In this document: piece after piece, positions 19,462 through 29,900 of the stretch
How positions within the stretch are numbered: position 1 is the stretch's first letter
How the letters are laid out: the number at the start of each line of letters is the position of its first letter
Assembly (NCBI GenBank): GCA_016219005.1
Contig: JACRCN010000094.1
Span: forward strand, 1 to 64,000
DNA: 64,000 nucleotides
Direction of reading: 5' to 3'
DNA from: Deltaproteobacteria bacterium
GTDB lineage: Bacteria; Desulfobacterota; Desulfobacteria; Desulfobacterales; SpSt-501
Made by a program: the position numbers and the translations under genes
The notes under the pieces: model-generated
Database searches by the model: none
What the model was told of the DNA's origin: nothing
What the model saw: the letters and a program-made list of their open reading frames with translations, nothing else

Positions 19462-21736
19462 GCTGCTGTCCTGTAGCGGGGAATTCCAACACGAAGCAGG
19501 CACCCCGGGCGCTGTCGCGATGGAGCCGGATGGTGCCCCCGCACTCCTGAATAATGCCGTAGCTGATGGAAAGCCCCAGACCGGTGCCCTTGCCGACTTC
19601 CTTGGTGGTGAAGAAAGGCTCGAAGATTTTCTCGGCCAGAACCGGCGGGATCCCCTTCCCGGTGTCGCGCACTTCGCAGATGACCTGATGCCCGTCATAC
19701 CGGGTCCTGAGTGTGATGGTCTTGCTGCCGGGCGCGGCGTCCCGGCCTTCCCACTTTTCATCGATGGCGTCCCGCGCATTGAGCAACAGGTTGATGAACA
19801 CCTGCTCCAGGCGGCCCGGATCGGCGAGGACCCCGGGGATGTCCGGTTGGAGATCCCAAACGACCTCGATGCCGCGCAGCCGCAGCTGCTGGCTGAAGAT
19901 TTCGAAGGCCTTGCCCAGTATCTCGTCAAGCTTGACCTTTTCCAGCCGCAGATCGGACTTGCGCGCGAACTGGCGCATGTGTTCGATGATACGAGTCGCC
20001 CGGTCCACGTTGCTGTCGATTTTCTTCAGCATGGGATGCAGGATGTCGTCCTGAACCGGTTCGTTCCGTTCGAGCTTTTTGATGAAAAAACTGCTGGCCG
20101 TCTTGATGACGGACATCGGTTGATTCAGCTCGTGTGCTACTCCCGTCGCCATCTCCCCCAGGGTGGCCATCTTGCTGGCCTGGATCAGCTTGCGCTCGGC
20201 TTCGAGGCGCTTGGTGATGTCGCTGGTTGTCACCAGCAGCACCTGTCGTCCCGGATACTCCGAAGGCGAAACCCGGACGTTGACAAAAAGCTGACTGCCG
20301 GCTTTGCTGCGTTGCCGCACCTGGTTCAGGACGTCGGCCTTGTGGAGTTGCTCGGCATATCCCGCCTTTTCATCCTCCGTGAAAAACTCCAGGAAGGATC
20401 GTCCGATGATCTCGTCCTTGTCGTACCCGTAGACTGTTTTGACGCTCTCGTTGCAGTCGATGATCTCCAGGGTGCCGCTGTCCAACACGAACACCGGGTT
20501 GGGGATATGGTTGAAGATTTCATGGTACTTGCGTTCGGACTTGCCCAGTTGCACCTCCAACAGCTTGCGCGCGGTGATGTCAAGACTCATCTCCAGCGCC
20601 GCGACGATGTCCCCCCGGGCATTGCGAATCGGCGAGGTCCGGAAAATCCAGTGTGCCTCGGATCCGTCCTTGTTCAGTCCGGCCTCCTCCCCTTGATGAG
20701 GCAGCCCGTCCTCAAAGGTCAACGCCACCTGGCAGTTGGGGCATTTCTCGCTCCGCCCTTTGTAGGCCTGGTAGCAATGATCGCCGGGGCCGGGGCCGAA
20801 CCGTTCGGCAAACTCTTGATTGTAGCGAAGCAATTTGAAGGTGCGGTCCTGGACGGTGATCAGGCACGGCACATGCTCGAACAGGTTCTGGTATTCATTC
20901 CGCTGCTCGTTTAGCTCCGCCTGCTTCTGGGTGATCTCCCGGCTCATGGCGCCGATCGCCGTGGCCAGTTGTCCCATTTCGTCCTTGCGGCCGATCGGGA
21001 TCTTTTCCGGATAAGCCCCCCGGGCAATCTGGCGGGTGCCTTCGATCAGTTGCTGCACCGGGCGATTGACGAATCTTAACACCAGGATGCCGACAATGCT
21101 CGAAATCAGCAAGAAGGCAAACCCGGCCAGGCCGACCATCCCCTTTTTGGCCAGCAGAATTTCCCGGTCGGTTGCTTGGAGTGAAACCACCACGTCCAGG
21201 GCACCCAGGACCTTCTTGCCTTCAGGGTGAACGTGGCACGCGTCGGTGGCGCATCCCGGCTCGTTGAAGATGGGGCTGATGATTCCCAGCAGCCGGTAGC
21301 CTTGGTCGGAATCAAACAGCCGTATTCTTTCCTGAAGACCCAATTCCACCAGCGGGGGTTCCGTCCGGTGGCAGATGTCGCAGGCTTCGGCCTTGATGTT
21401 GGTGGTCGTGTCGACCTCCGCCCGGTGGTTGGAATATTTGATCTGACCGTGCTTGTTGTAGATCCGGATGTTTTGGATCTCTTTCAGTTTGCCGATGTTG
21501 GTGATGATCTGGTTGATGTCGTCCCGGGAGTTCAGCATCATGGCATAGTGGGTGCCGAGCTTGATGGTGGTGGTCAGCCGGTCGGTGCCTACCACGATGT
21601 TCTCCGTGAGCTTGCTCTCCTGGTAGTCGATGTTGAAGTAGGCCCAGGTGGCGATGCACACCAGCAAAGTAAAGCCGACCGCCAAAATAAGCCGGAACAC
21701 CAGGCGGTGCCGCAGCTTAAACACCGAGCTCACCAT
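19433..21736 (-). CDS. Membrane sensor histidine kinase with periplasmic c-type heme motifs
   Basis: A 767-residue sensor. TM1 spans about residues 13-35, a periplasmic domain 36-198 and TM2 about 199-221. The periplasmic part contains a CDICH heme motif (119-123) and a CATDACH motif (162-168, the C-x4-CH spacing found in cytochromes c3), so it may bind two covalent hemes. HAMP follows, then two PAS domains (about 285-390 and 405-520), HisKA with [12 protein letters not shown] and HATPase with [16 protein letters not shown] and [11 protein letters not shown]. Heme ligation suggests sensing of periplasmic redox state, NO, CO or O2; none can be chosen from sequence. It is the penultimate gene of the hdr operon and overlaps the next gene by 29 bases. 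Confidence 0.9.
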   Translation of the reverse strand: MVSSVFKLRHRLVFRLILAVGFTLLVCIATWAYFNIDYQESKLTENIVVGTDRLTTTIKLGTHYAMMLNSRDDINQIITNIGKLKEIQNIRIYNKHGQIKYSNHRAEVDTTTNIKAEACDICHRTEPPLVELGLQERIRLFDSDQGYRLLGIISPIFNEPGCATDACHVHPEGKKVLGALDVVVSLQATDREILLAKKGMVGLAGFAFLLISSIVGILVLRFVNRPVQQLIEGTRQIARGAYPEKIPIGRKDEMGQLATAIGAMSREITQKQAELNEQRNEYQNLFEHVPCLITVQDRTFKLLRYNQEFAERFGPGPGDHCYQAYKGRSEKCPNCQVALTFEDGLPHQGEEAGLNKDGSEAHWIFRTSPIRNARGDIVAALEMSLDITARKLLEVQLGKSERKYHEIFNHIPNPVFVLDSGTLEIIDCNESVKTVYGYDKDEIIGRSFLEFFTEDEKAGYAEQLHKADVLNQVRQRSKAGSQLFVNVRVSPSEYPGRQVLLVTTSDITKRLEAERKLIQASKMATLGEMATGVAHELNQPMSVIKTASSFFIKKLERNEPVQDDILHPMLKKIDSNVDRATRIIEHMRQFARKSDLRLEKVKLDEILGKAFEIFSQQLRLRGIEVVWDLQPDIPGVLADPGRLEQVFINLLLNARDAIDEKWEGRDAAPGSKTITLRTRYDGHQVICEVRDTGKGIPPVLAEKIFEPFFTTKEVGKGTGLGLSISYGIIQECGGTIRLHRDSARGACFVLEFPATGQQHETADSHRR

Positions 21737-21801
21737 CCGAGCCTCCCATTGATGCTCCCGGTATCCGGGGTGTCCGTCTTGCGCCTGTGCCCCGAAAGCG
21801 A

Positions 21802-24800
21802 TCAGACACGATCCAGGGCCGCGTCGATTACGTCCAGCATCTGCGAATCGCTAAAACTCAGAAGCACCGAGGCGCTGTTGGGGCATACCGTGGCACAATC
21901 GCCGCATCCCTGGCACATGGCGACATTGACCAGCACCTTGTCCCTATCGGGGCCCAAAGAACGCGCATGGTATGGACAGGTCTCGATACAACGCTCGCAG
22001 AGGCTGCACAGGCTCTGGCGCACCGTGGCGACGACCTTGGCCGCGGGAAGTTTCTCATGCGACAGAATTCTCAGGCAGCGCTGGGCCGCAGCGCATGCCG
22101 TGGCGATGGATTCAGGTATCGAACGTGGCGAGAGGGCCAACCCGCAGGCAAACACGCCCTCCTTGAGGCCGTCCACCGGTCGCCACTTGAATTCGGCTTC
22201 CGCGAAGAAACCGTCGGTGTCGGTCTCGGCACCAAAAGCGTTAGATAGATCGAAGGGAAGCTCGGGGACCACACCGGTCGCTAATACGACCAGATCGGCC
22301 TCAACTTCGATCGGGCGCCCGAGAATCGGATCCATCGCGGTGACGCGCAAAAGGCCGCCTCCATCCCCGCCCGGCCCGTCCGCAACCACAGGCTTGCCGG
22401 CCGGCTCATACGGGATAAAGATCACCCCCGCCCGACGGGCCTCGGTGAAATAGCGTTCATTGAAACCGTACGTCATGATGTCCCGGTAGAAAACATAAAT
22501 GGATACCTGCGGATTCTTCTCTTTGAGATGCAGGGCGTGTTTCATGGAAGCGGTGCAGCAGATGCGGCTGCAGTAGTTCCGCGGCTCCTCCCTGGAATCG
22601 ACGCACTGGATCATCACCACGCAGTTTAAGGCGCCGGGATTCAGTTCACCGCTGGCCAGCTTGGTTTCCAGTTCTTTGTGGGTGACGATGCGCACCGAGG
22701 CTCCGTAGCCATAGGACCGCGTGGGAGCTTCACGACCACCGGTGGCCAGCACCGTGACCCCGTGTTCGATGGTTTCCACGGCCGCCTCGGCGTTCTCGAC
22801 GGCGGTGGTGAAGCGACCGACCTCCCCCCAGGAAGCCGTGACCCGGTTGCCGCAACGCACCCGGATGTGGGGATGTTTTTCGACTTGCTGCACCGTCTCG
22901 GCGAGTAGGCCCTGCGGATCGGCGCCGCCGGCGGTCCGCTGGATCCAACGCAGGTTGCCGCCCAAAACGCCTTCTTTTTCTACCAGAACAACGGGAAAAC
23001 CGTGGTCCGCAATGGAGAGTGCCGCTGTCATCCCGGCGATGCCGCCGCCTACCACCAGCGCGCTGCGGACCACGGATACGTCCGCGACCGGCTTGGGTTC
23101 GCTCTTTTTGACGCGGGCCAGGCCCATGCGCAAGGGTGAAAGGTCTGCCCGGAAGGGCGAACGGCTCTGGGCAGGAACCGAAGCCGGTTCAACATTCCAG
23201 ATCTGGACCGCGTCCATCAGCGCCGGATCCAGCTCGCAACGGCGGCCCAGTTCGCGAAACTTGCGTCCGAACAGGTAGGGGTGGCAGACGCCGATGAGCA
23301 GCCGGTTGGTTTGACCGCCAGCCAGGTGTGCTTCCAGTTTGTCCCAGCCGGCTGCGGTGCATAGCCCATCGACCAGCAGAATCTCATCTCCGGCCGGGTC
23401 TGCACCCAGCAGGGCTTTGAGTGCCCTTGGGGCCATGGCGGCATCCAAGCGGTTCTGGCAGGTGCAGACGCCGATGAGCACCGTGGGCGGCTGCCGGCTC
23501 ACATCGCGAAACGTCGGTGTCGAGCTTGGTTCGAGCGCTAAGCTCCCGCCCGAGGCATGAATCACGCGCGAGGACTCCAGGGCCGCCGCCGAGGCTTGGA
23601 TGACCGCCTCGCTGATGTCTTTAAGGCCGGAAAAAGACCCGCCCACCGCGATGCCTCTGGCGGCGGTGCAGGCGGGGTGAAAGGCCAGGGTGTCGATAAA
23701 GCCCCAGGAATTCACCGCCAGCCCGGCCATTTCTGCCAACTGCTGCGTTCCCGCGGGCGGCCGTTGGCCCACGGCGAGGACCAGCAGGTCGAAGGTTTCC
23801 ACGTGCTCGTCCCCATTCAGCGCGACATAGCGAATAACCGGCGAGCCCGTGGCCGCATCGGTGGTCACCGAGTGAACCCGGCCTTTCTCGAAGCGGATGC
23901 CGTGCTGGGTCTCGGCCTTGAGGCGATAGCGTTCGAAGGGCTTGTTGAAGGTGCGCATGTCCATATAGAACACGGCCGCATCCAGATCGCCGCCGGCTCG
24001 CTCTTTTGCCAGCATGGCCTCTTTGAGGGCGAACATGCAGCACGCCGAGGAACAGTAGTCGGCCTCCACCTGGAGGTCGCGCGAACCCACGCATTGCAGC
24101 CACCCGATCTTCGCGACGGGCCGACCGTCATGGGGTCTGATCAACCGCCCGCCGGTCGGTCCGGTGCCGCTCAGCAGCCGTTCGAACTCCAGGCTCGTCA
24201 GAACATGCGGGTTGATCCCGTAACCGTAGGTATTCTTGCCCTGGGCCGGATCAAAGAAACCGGTTCCCCCGCACAGTACGATGGCACCGACCTCCAGCTT
24301 GTAATCGGCGGCCGCCTGGAAGGCGTCATAGATCTTGACCACCATGGGGATGAGGACATCGGGGTCAAAGGGCTTGACGAGGTAGTCCAAGGCGCCGATC
24401 TTCATGGCTTCCACCGCGGTTTCCACGGTGGCGTATGCCGTCATCATCAGCACGCACAGATCGGGATGAGCCGCCTTGGCGGCCGTGATCAACTCGACCC
24501 CGTCCATGCCGGGCATCTTGATATCGGTGAGCATCAAGTCGAAGGATTCGGCCGCCAGCATTTCCATGGCGCTGGCGCCCGATTCAGCCGTCTCCACGGT
24601 GAAGCCTTCCTCGATCAGCGTATCGCGCAACGATTCACGCACAATCATTTCGTCGTCCACCACCAAAATACGGAACCGACCCCAGCGGCCGACGGCCAGA
24701 TCGATGGCCTCGGTGGGACAGACCTTTTTGCACTCGCCGCACCCGTTGCAGGCCGATCCATCGATGACATAGGTGTTGGGGAGGCTGTGGGGAACGGGCA

Positions 24801-25242
24801 GGTAAATGGCTTTGCGAACGCTAAGACCGGCATTGAAGTCCTCGGGCGCTTCCACGGGGCAGACCGCTTGACACATGCCGCAGCCGACGCAGCGCTGCGG
24901 ATCGACCCCGGAAGGTGTCTGCCGGAGCGTAACGGTGAAATGACCCGGTTGGCCCTTGATGGAGGCGACCTGGGTTGCCAGCCGAATGTCGATGTTGTCG
25001 TGAAACAGCCCCTTGCGCAGGCAAAACTGGGAGGAAGCGTCCCGTTCCACCAGGGGCAGCATCTTGCACATCCCGCAGCCATTGGTGGGGAATTGAAAAT
25101 CGAGCTGGCTGAGGATGCCGCCAATGTGGCCTGCGCGGTCGATCAGCGTAACACCGTAGCCTGTCTCCGCCAAGTCCAGGGCGGCCCGGATGCCGCCGAT
25201 CCCGGCCCCGACCACCAGGGCCTTGCCGATTTTACGGTTCAT
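21802..25242 (-). CDS. Tandem HdrA-type flavoprotein with an embedded response-regulator receiver domain
   Basis: A 1146-residue fusion. Residues 1-190 are an HdrA N-terminal part: FAD motif GAGIGG (12-17), NGCGMC (54-59), ferredoxin motifs at Cys118/121/124/128 and Cys165/168/171/175. Residues about 190-312 are a complete receiver domain (LVVDDE, LTDIKMPGMDG with Asp240, MTAY with Thr268, LVKPF with Lys290). HdrA then resumes (VGAIVLCGGTGF). A second HdrA copy follows: a Cys-rich N-terminal domain (GVCTCQNRL...CHPYLFGRKF), a second FAD motif GGGIAG near 715, and two C-terminal ferredoxins (CSLCERCIETCP, CQGCGDCATVCP). HdrA proteins carry FAD and Fe-S for flavin-based electron bifurcation. 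The built-in receiver suggests phosphorylation-controlled electron flow. Confidence 0.9.
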   Translation of the reverse strand: MNRKIGKALVVGAGIGGIRAALDLAETGYGVTLIDRAGHIGGILSQLDFQFPTNGCGMCKMLPLVERDASSQFCLRKGLFHDNIDIRLATQVASIKGQPGHFTVTLRQTPSGVDPQRCVGCGMCQAVCPVEAPEDFNAGLSVRKAIYLPVPHSLPNTYVIDGSACNGCGECKKVCPTEAIDLAVGRWGRFRILVVDDEMIVRESLRDTLIEEGFTVETAESGASAMEMLAAESFDLMLTDIKMPGMDGVELITAAKAAHPDLCVLMMTAYATVETAVEAMKIGALDYLVKPFDPDVLIPMVVKIYDAFQAAADYKLEVGAIVLCGGTGFFDPAQGKNTYGYGINPHVLTSLEFERLLSGTGPTGGRLIRPHDGRPVAKIGWLQCVGSRDLQVEADYCSSACCMFALKEAMLAKERAGGDLDAAVFYMDMRTFNKPFERYRLKAETQHGIRFEKGRVHSVTTDAATGSPVIRYVALNGDEHVETFDLLVLAVGQRPPAGTQQLAEMAGLAVNSWGFIDTLAFHPACTAARGIAVGGSFSGLKDISEAVIQASAAALESSRVIHASGGSLALEPSSTPTFRDVSRQPPTVLIGVCTCQNRLDAAMAPRALKALLGADPAGDEILLVDGLCTAAGWDKLEAHLAGGQTNRLLIGVCHPYLFGRKFRELGRRCELDPALMDAVQIWNVEPASVPAQSRSPFRADLSPLRMGLARVKKSEPKPVADVSVVRSALVVGGGIAGMTAALSIADHGFPVVLVEKEGVLGGNLRWIQRTAGGADPQGLLAETVQQVEKHPHIRVRCGNRVTASWGEVGRFTTAVENAEAAVETIEHGVTVLATGGREAPTRSYGYGASVRIVTHKELETKLASGELNPGALNCVVMIQCVDSREEPRNYCSRICCTASMKHALHLKEKNPQVSIYVFYRDIMTYGFNERYFTEARRAGVIFIPYEPAGKPVVADGPGGDGGGLLRVTAMDPILGRPIEVEADLVVLATGVVPELPFDLSNAFGAETDTDGFFAEAEFKWRPVDGLKEGVFACGLALSPRSIPESIATACAAAQRCLRILSHEKLPAAKVVATVRQSLCSLCERCIETCPYHARSLGPDRDKVLVNVAMCQGCGDCATVCPNSASVLLSFSDSQMLDVIDAALDRV

Positions 25243-25297
25243 GGTGGCTCCTTGTCCTCGGTTTCGCTACTGCCATCCTCGCTGCGCCTGGCGTTCG

Positions 25298-26437
25298 TTA
25301 AATCCCCACGACTTCGGGGAACTCGTTTTCGCGGAACTCGGAAAGCGGCGGCTTTTCATCGAGACTGCGGCCCGCCGCGTAGCCAAACCCCGCCTGGGTC
25401 CTGTGGGCCACGCTGCGAAACAACTCCATCAGCGACAGGTCGTTCGGGCACGCATTCGAGCACTGGCCGCAGCCCACGCAGGCCGTGCTCATGTGGGCCA
25501 GGCGCGTGAGGTGATAGAACAGGGTGTCGGTGGGCAGCTTGACGGCCCCCTTGCGCTCGGCCCAGCGCAGGTATTGGGCCGGTTCGTGGTCGAACACGTC
25601 GGTGACAAAGACGCACTCGCGGCAGTAACACACGGGGCAGGCCACGCGACAGTTGTAGCAATTGACGCAGTTGGCCAGGTACGTGCCGAGCTTTTCCATA
25701 TTGTCCGTGGCCGCGCGGGTTTGGTTGAACATCTCATCCCGAAAGGCGATCCGTTCCGCCACCAGTTTTTCCAGCGCTTTCATGCGGCCGGGCGGTTCCT
25801 GGGTTTCAACGAGCCCGAGCTTTCCCAGCAAATTTTCGCCTTCGGGGGTGCGGGCCTGGACCAGAAGGTGCTGAGCCGTGTCCACGCCGTAGAGCCCCAC
25901 GGCAATATCCGCTCCATCGGCCGTCGGTAATTCGCAGGCCTTGCACGCCCGCGACAGATCGACGCCGTCCATCGCGGCCCCGGAGCCCGTCAGGACGGCC
26001 CGGTAGAACTTTTGGGTGGAGGCCTCCGCATCGTCCCCGACCCAGCGGAAATAATCCCGGTTGCCAAAGGCGCCCAGGCAGTCGAGGCCGATGATCACCA
26101 GTTCCTCGGTGCGTCCCTGCCTGAGTTTTACCAGCTCGACAAAAGCTCTTATTTCGCATGGCCGCATCACCGCGACCACCTTGCCCGCCGAGGCCCTGCG
26201 GGTCAGCCGGGACACCACGCGGGCCGTATTGATCGCAAAGCCCGGAGACAACGGGTCGGCCCGGTCCAGTTGCTGGGGATCCGTTATCAAGGTCGGCATG
26301 ACCGTGTTTTTCATGGGAAGCCGCCAAGGCACCAGGATCGCGCTGATTTCTTCCCGCTCCAGAACCGCTTTGAAAAAACCCCTCAGGGCCCCCAAGAGGT
26401 CCTGATCCTTGAGGTCGACTTGTGTCGTTTTCACCAT
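25298..26437 (-). CDS. FrhB/FdhB-like iron-sulfur flavoprotein (F420 hydrogenase/dehydrogenase beta family)
   Basis: A 379-residue cytoplasmic protein. The central GKVVAVMRPCEIRAFVELVKL segment is typical of the FrhB/FdhB family, whose members pass electrons between a flavin and F420 or other carriers. The C-terminal part has two 4Fe-4S motifs, CVNCYNCRVACPVCYCREC and CVGCGQCSNACP. The start is ATG 26437 behind GGGGAGGAG; a TTG start 15 bases earlier would lie in that site. In non-methanogens this family often accompanies HdrA/MvhD and probably links ferredoxin or NAD(P)H to the flavoprotein. It lies between the two HdrA-type genes, 56 bases from one and 34 bases from MvhD. Confidence 0.8.
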   Translation of the reverse strand: MVKTTQVDLKDQDLLGALRGFFKAVLEREEISAILVPWRLPMKNTVMPTLITDPQQLDRADPLSPGFAINTARVVSRLTRRASAGKVVAVMRPCEIRAFVELVKLRQGRTEELVIIGLDCLGAFGNRDYFRWVGDDAEASTQKFYRAVLTGSGAAMDGVDLSRACKACELPTADGADIAVGLYGVDTAQHLLVQARTPEGENLLGKLGLVETQEPPGRMKALEKLVAERIAFRDEMFNQTRAATDNMEKLGTYLANCVNCYNCRVACPVCYCRECVFVTDVFDHEPAQYLRWAERKGAVKLPTDTLFYHLTRLAHMSTACVGCGQCSNACPNDLSLMELFRSVAHRTQAGFGYAAGRSLDEKPPLSEFRENEFPEVVGI

Positions 26438-26470
26438 GGACTCCTCCCCCAAACCGCGAAACGATTGTGT

Positions 26471-26893
26471 TCAAATCACCATCTTCAACCGGCCTTCATT
26501 GGGGCCCAAGGATTTGATCTGGGCCGTCATCTCCCGCATGATCTCGGCGAACCGGATGCCGTCGCTTGCTCCGATCCAGGTCAGGCGCAGGCGCTCGGGC
26601 TGAAAACCGAATTGCGCGAGGATCTCCTTGAGCAGCTTGATCCGCCGACGGGCCTTGAAGTTCCCGTTGATATAATGACAGTCACCGGGATTGCACCCGC
26701 TGATCAGGACGCCGTCGGCGCCCTCCAGAAACGACTTGATCACGTATTTGGGGTCGACCATGCCGGTACACATCACCCGGACGATTTTGATATTGGACGG
26801 ATAGGACAGGCGGGAGGTACCGGCCAGATCCGCGGCGGTGTAAGTGCACCAATTGCAGAAAAAGGCCACAATGGTCGGTTCGAAATCATTCAT
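26471..26893 (-). CDS. mvhD: MvhD-like [2Fe-2S] electron-transfer subunit
   Basis: A 140-residue protein of the methyl-viologen-reducing hydrogenase delta family, which carries electrons between a donor module and HdrA. Visible Cys motifs are AFFCNWCTYTAADLAG at the N-terminus, RVMCTGMVDP and SGCNPGDCHYINGN, with the expected spacing and length. The real start is ATG 26893, preceded by AAAGGAG; a long open frame upstream is a shadow of the HdrA gene. It ends 34 bases before the FrhB-like gene and starts 15 bases after the HdrA-NfnB gene, so one complex is very likely. Confidence 0.92.
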   Translation of the reverse strand: MNDFEPTIVAFFCNWCTYTAADLAGTSRLSYPSNIKIVRVMCTGMVDPKYVIKSFLEGADGVLISGCNPGDCHYINGNFKARRRIKLLKEILAQFGFQPERLRLTWIGASDGIRFAEIMREMTAQIKSLGPNEGRLKMVI

Positions 26894-26907
26894 CAGCTCA
26901 CTCCTTT

Positions 26908-29900
26908 CTATCCGGCCAGCAGTCCATCGATTTCCGCGAAAATCTGCTGGTCGGTAAAGTGGCGGATCTTGGCGGCGCTGCTGGGACAGTACGCGGCGCA
27001 GCTTCCGCAGCCTTTGCACACGGCCTCGTTCACCTCGCTGACGCCTTTCAGCGGATTGAATTCGATGGCCGAGTAGGCGCACAAGTCGATGCACACTTGG
27101 CAGCCGATACAGATATCCGGGTCGATGAACGAAATCATCGGGGCCACCGACACTTTTCCGGACGCGCTCAAGGCCAGAGCTTCGGCTGCGGCCCCCTTGG
27201 CCTGGGCCACGGTGTCGGGAATGTCCTTCGGACCTTGACAGGTTCCAGCCAGAAAAACCCCGCTGGTGGCCGTGGACACCGGTTCCAGCTTTGGATGTTC
27301 CTCCAAGAAGAAGCCATCGGCCCCGATGGTGATCCCGAAAATGCGCGCCACCTCGTTGGCCGTGGCCCGCGGTTCCATGGCGGTACACAGGATCACCATG
27401 TCGACGGCGACGTCCAGCATGGCGGCCGAAAGGGTGTCTTCGGCCTTGACGACCAACCAGCCCCCTTTTTCCTCGATCTTGGCCGCCTTGCCGCGCACCA
27501 TGCGCACGCCCTCGCTCTGCACGCGCTTGAAAAATTCTTCGTAGCCTTTGCCAAAACAACGCATATCGATGTAAAAATTGGTCACCTGGGTGTGGTGGCC
27601 GCATTTGTCCTTGATCAGATGGGCATATTTCAGCGCATACATGCAGCAGGTGCGTGAGCAGTACTCATGGTAGTTCTTGTCGCGGCTGCCGATACAGTGA
27701 AGGATCGCGACCCGTTGAGGCGGTTCGGTGAATTTGCAGCGGTCGTTGGGGTCGCGTTTCAGGATCCTGCCGCCGGTCGGCCCGGTGGCGTTGGAGAGCC
27801 GTTCGAACTCCAGGTTGGTAAGAACATTGGCGAAGGTGCCGTATCCGTACTGGCGCATCGGCGTCGGATCCAGGGGGTCAAAACCGGTTGCCACGATAAT
27901 GGACCCCACCTCGATCTGCTCCACCGCATCGGTCATGACATGGTCGATGGCCTTGGCCTCACAGGCTTCAACGCACAACCCGCACTCGCAGCAGGTCCCG
28001 CAGGACAGGCAACGGGCCGCTTCGCGGCGGGCCTCCTGTTCGGGGAAACCCAGCTCGATTTCGCGAAAATCACCTTTGCGCGCCTCGGGCTCGGCTTCGG
28101 ACATCTTGGCCCGAGCCAGCCAAGGGGCCTTTTCAGGCAGAGGCTCCCAGCGGCTGCCCTTGGATTTGGACGGCCGCCCGGCGTTGGCACCGACACCGCG
28201 CACGAAACGGTCAATCGACACGGCGGCCTCGCGTCCGGCGGCCACGCAGCGGATGGCAGCAAACGGTCCGGACTGCACCTCGCCGCCGGCAAACAGCCCC
28301 GCACGCCCGGTTTGGAACGTATCCGGGTCCACGACCACCGTGCCCGAGACGGTGAGCTTGACCCCCTTTACCCCCTCGAAAACGTCCGCAGCCGGCCTTT
28401 GGCCCACAGCGGGGACAACGATGTCGCAGGTCACGTCGTAAGACGCTGGGCTGCCAGGGCTCCGGGCGCCGTCGCTCTTTCCTTTCGGCACGGAAGGCGT
28501 CATCTTCTGACAGCGCAGTCCTACCACCTTGCCGTTTTCCGTCAGCACGGCAACGGGTCTGGCCTCGGTCTCAATGCGGATGCCTTCGGCGCCGGCGGCC
28601 TTGATGTCTTCTTCGGCGGCGGGCAGCAGGTCCTTGCCCCGTCGGACGCGCTGGTAAAAAAGAGTCACCTCGGCACCCGTTCGCAAGGCGGCCCGCGCGG
28701 CATCCACGGCCGCAGCGGTGCCGCCGACGACAGCCACGCGCTGGCCGGTTTGCGTCGAGCCATCTATATTGATCTGCTTTAGAAAACGGCCGCCCGGGAC
28801 AACGCCCTCGGTGTCTTCGCCGGGAATCTTCAGCGGCACATCCGCATTCAGACCCGTGGCGACGAATACGGCCCGGTACCCCTCGGTGAAGAGCTCTTCG
28901 AGGCGATGACCTTTGCCGATCGGATGATCGGTGACAAATTCCACGCCGAGTTTTTGGATCATCGCGATGTCCAGGTCCAGTGCATCGGCGGGCAGGCGAT
29001 AGTCCGGGATACCGACCCGCAGTTTTCCGCCCAAAACGGGCAGGGCCTCGAAAACGGTGACCGGATAGCCGTCACGGGATAGAAAGTACGCACAGGACAG
29101 ACCCGTCGGTCCCGCGCCGACCACGGCGATTTTCTCTTCCGGGGGCTTGGGGTCGGCCTTCGGGATCTCGATGTCGTCCCGTCCGATCTGATCGGCGACA
29201 AAGCGCTTGAGTTGGCGAATGGCGACGGGCTCGTCCATCTTTGCGCGACGGCATGCTTTTTCGCAGGGGGCCGGACAGATGCGGCCGATCGACCGCGGCA
29301 GCGGGATCCGCTCCAGAATAAGCCGCATGGCCTGGCGGTAGTTTCCCTCGCGGACCATGGTGACATAGCCCTGGATATTGACCCCGGCCGGACAGCTTTG
29401 CACGCAGGGTGCGCGGTCGGACTTGTCGATGGTGTAGGTGATGGGAACGGCCTGGGGAAAGGGCCTGTAGATCGCCTTGCGCATGCGGGTCCGTACGTCC
29501 CACTCGTTCGGTTTTTCAACCGGGCACACCTGGGCGCAGGCGTTGCAGCCGATGCAGGTGGCTTTTACATGCCGGGCCTTCTTGCGCACCTTGACCGTGA
29601 AGTTGCCGACAAACCCGTTGACCTCTTCCACCTGGGCGTAGGTGAGCAGCTCGATGTTGGGGCTTTGGCCGACGGAGACCATCTTGGGCGTGCCGATACA
29701 GGCCGCACAGTCCAGAGTGGGAAAAGTCTTGTCGTACTGGAGCATGTGGCCGCCGACCGTGGGCTGACGCTCCACCAGGTAGGCTTTGAAACCGGCCTTG
29801 GCGATGTCCAGGGCGGCCTGCATGCCGGCAATGCCCCCGCCCACGACCAGGGTGTTCGTGCACACCGGAAACGTTGCCGGCGTCAGGTCGGTTTGGTGGA

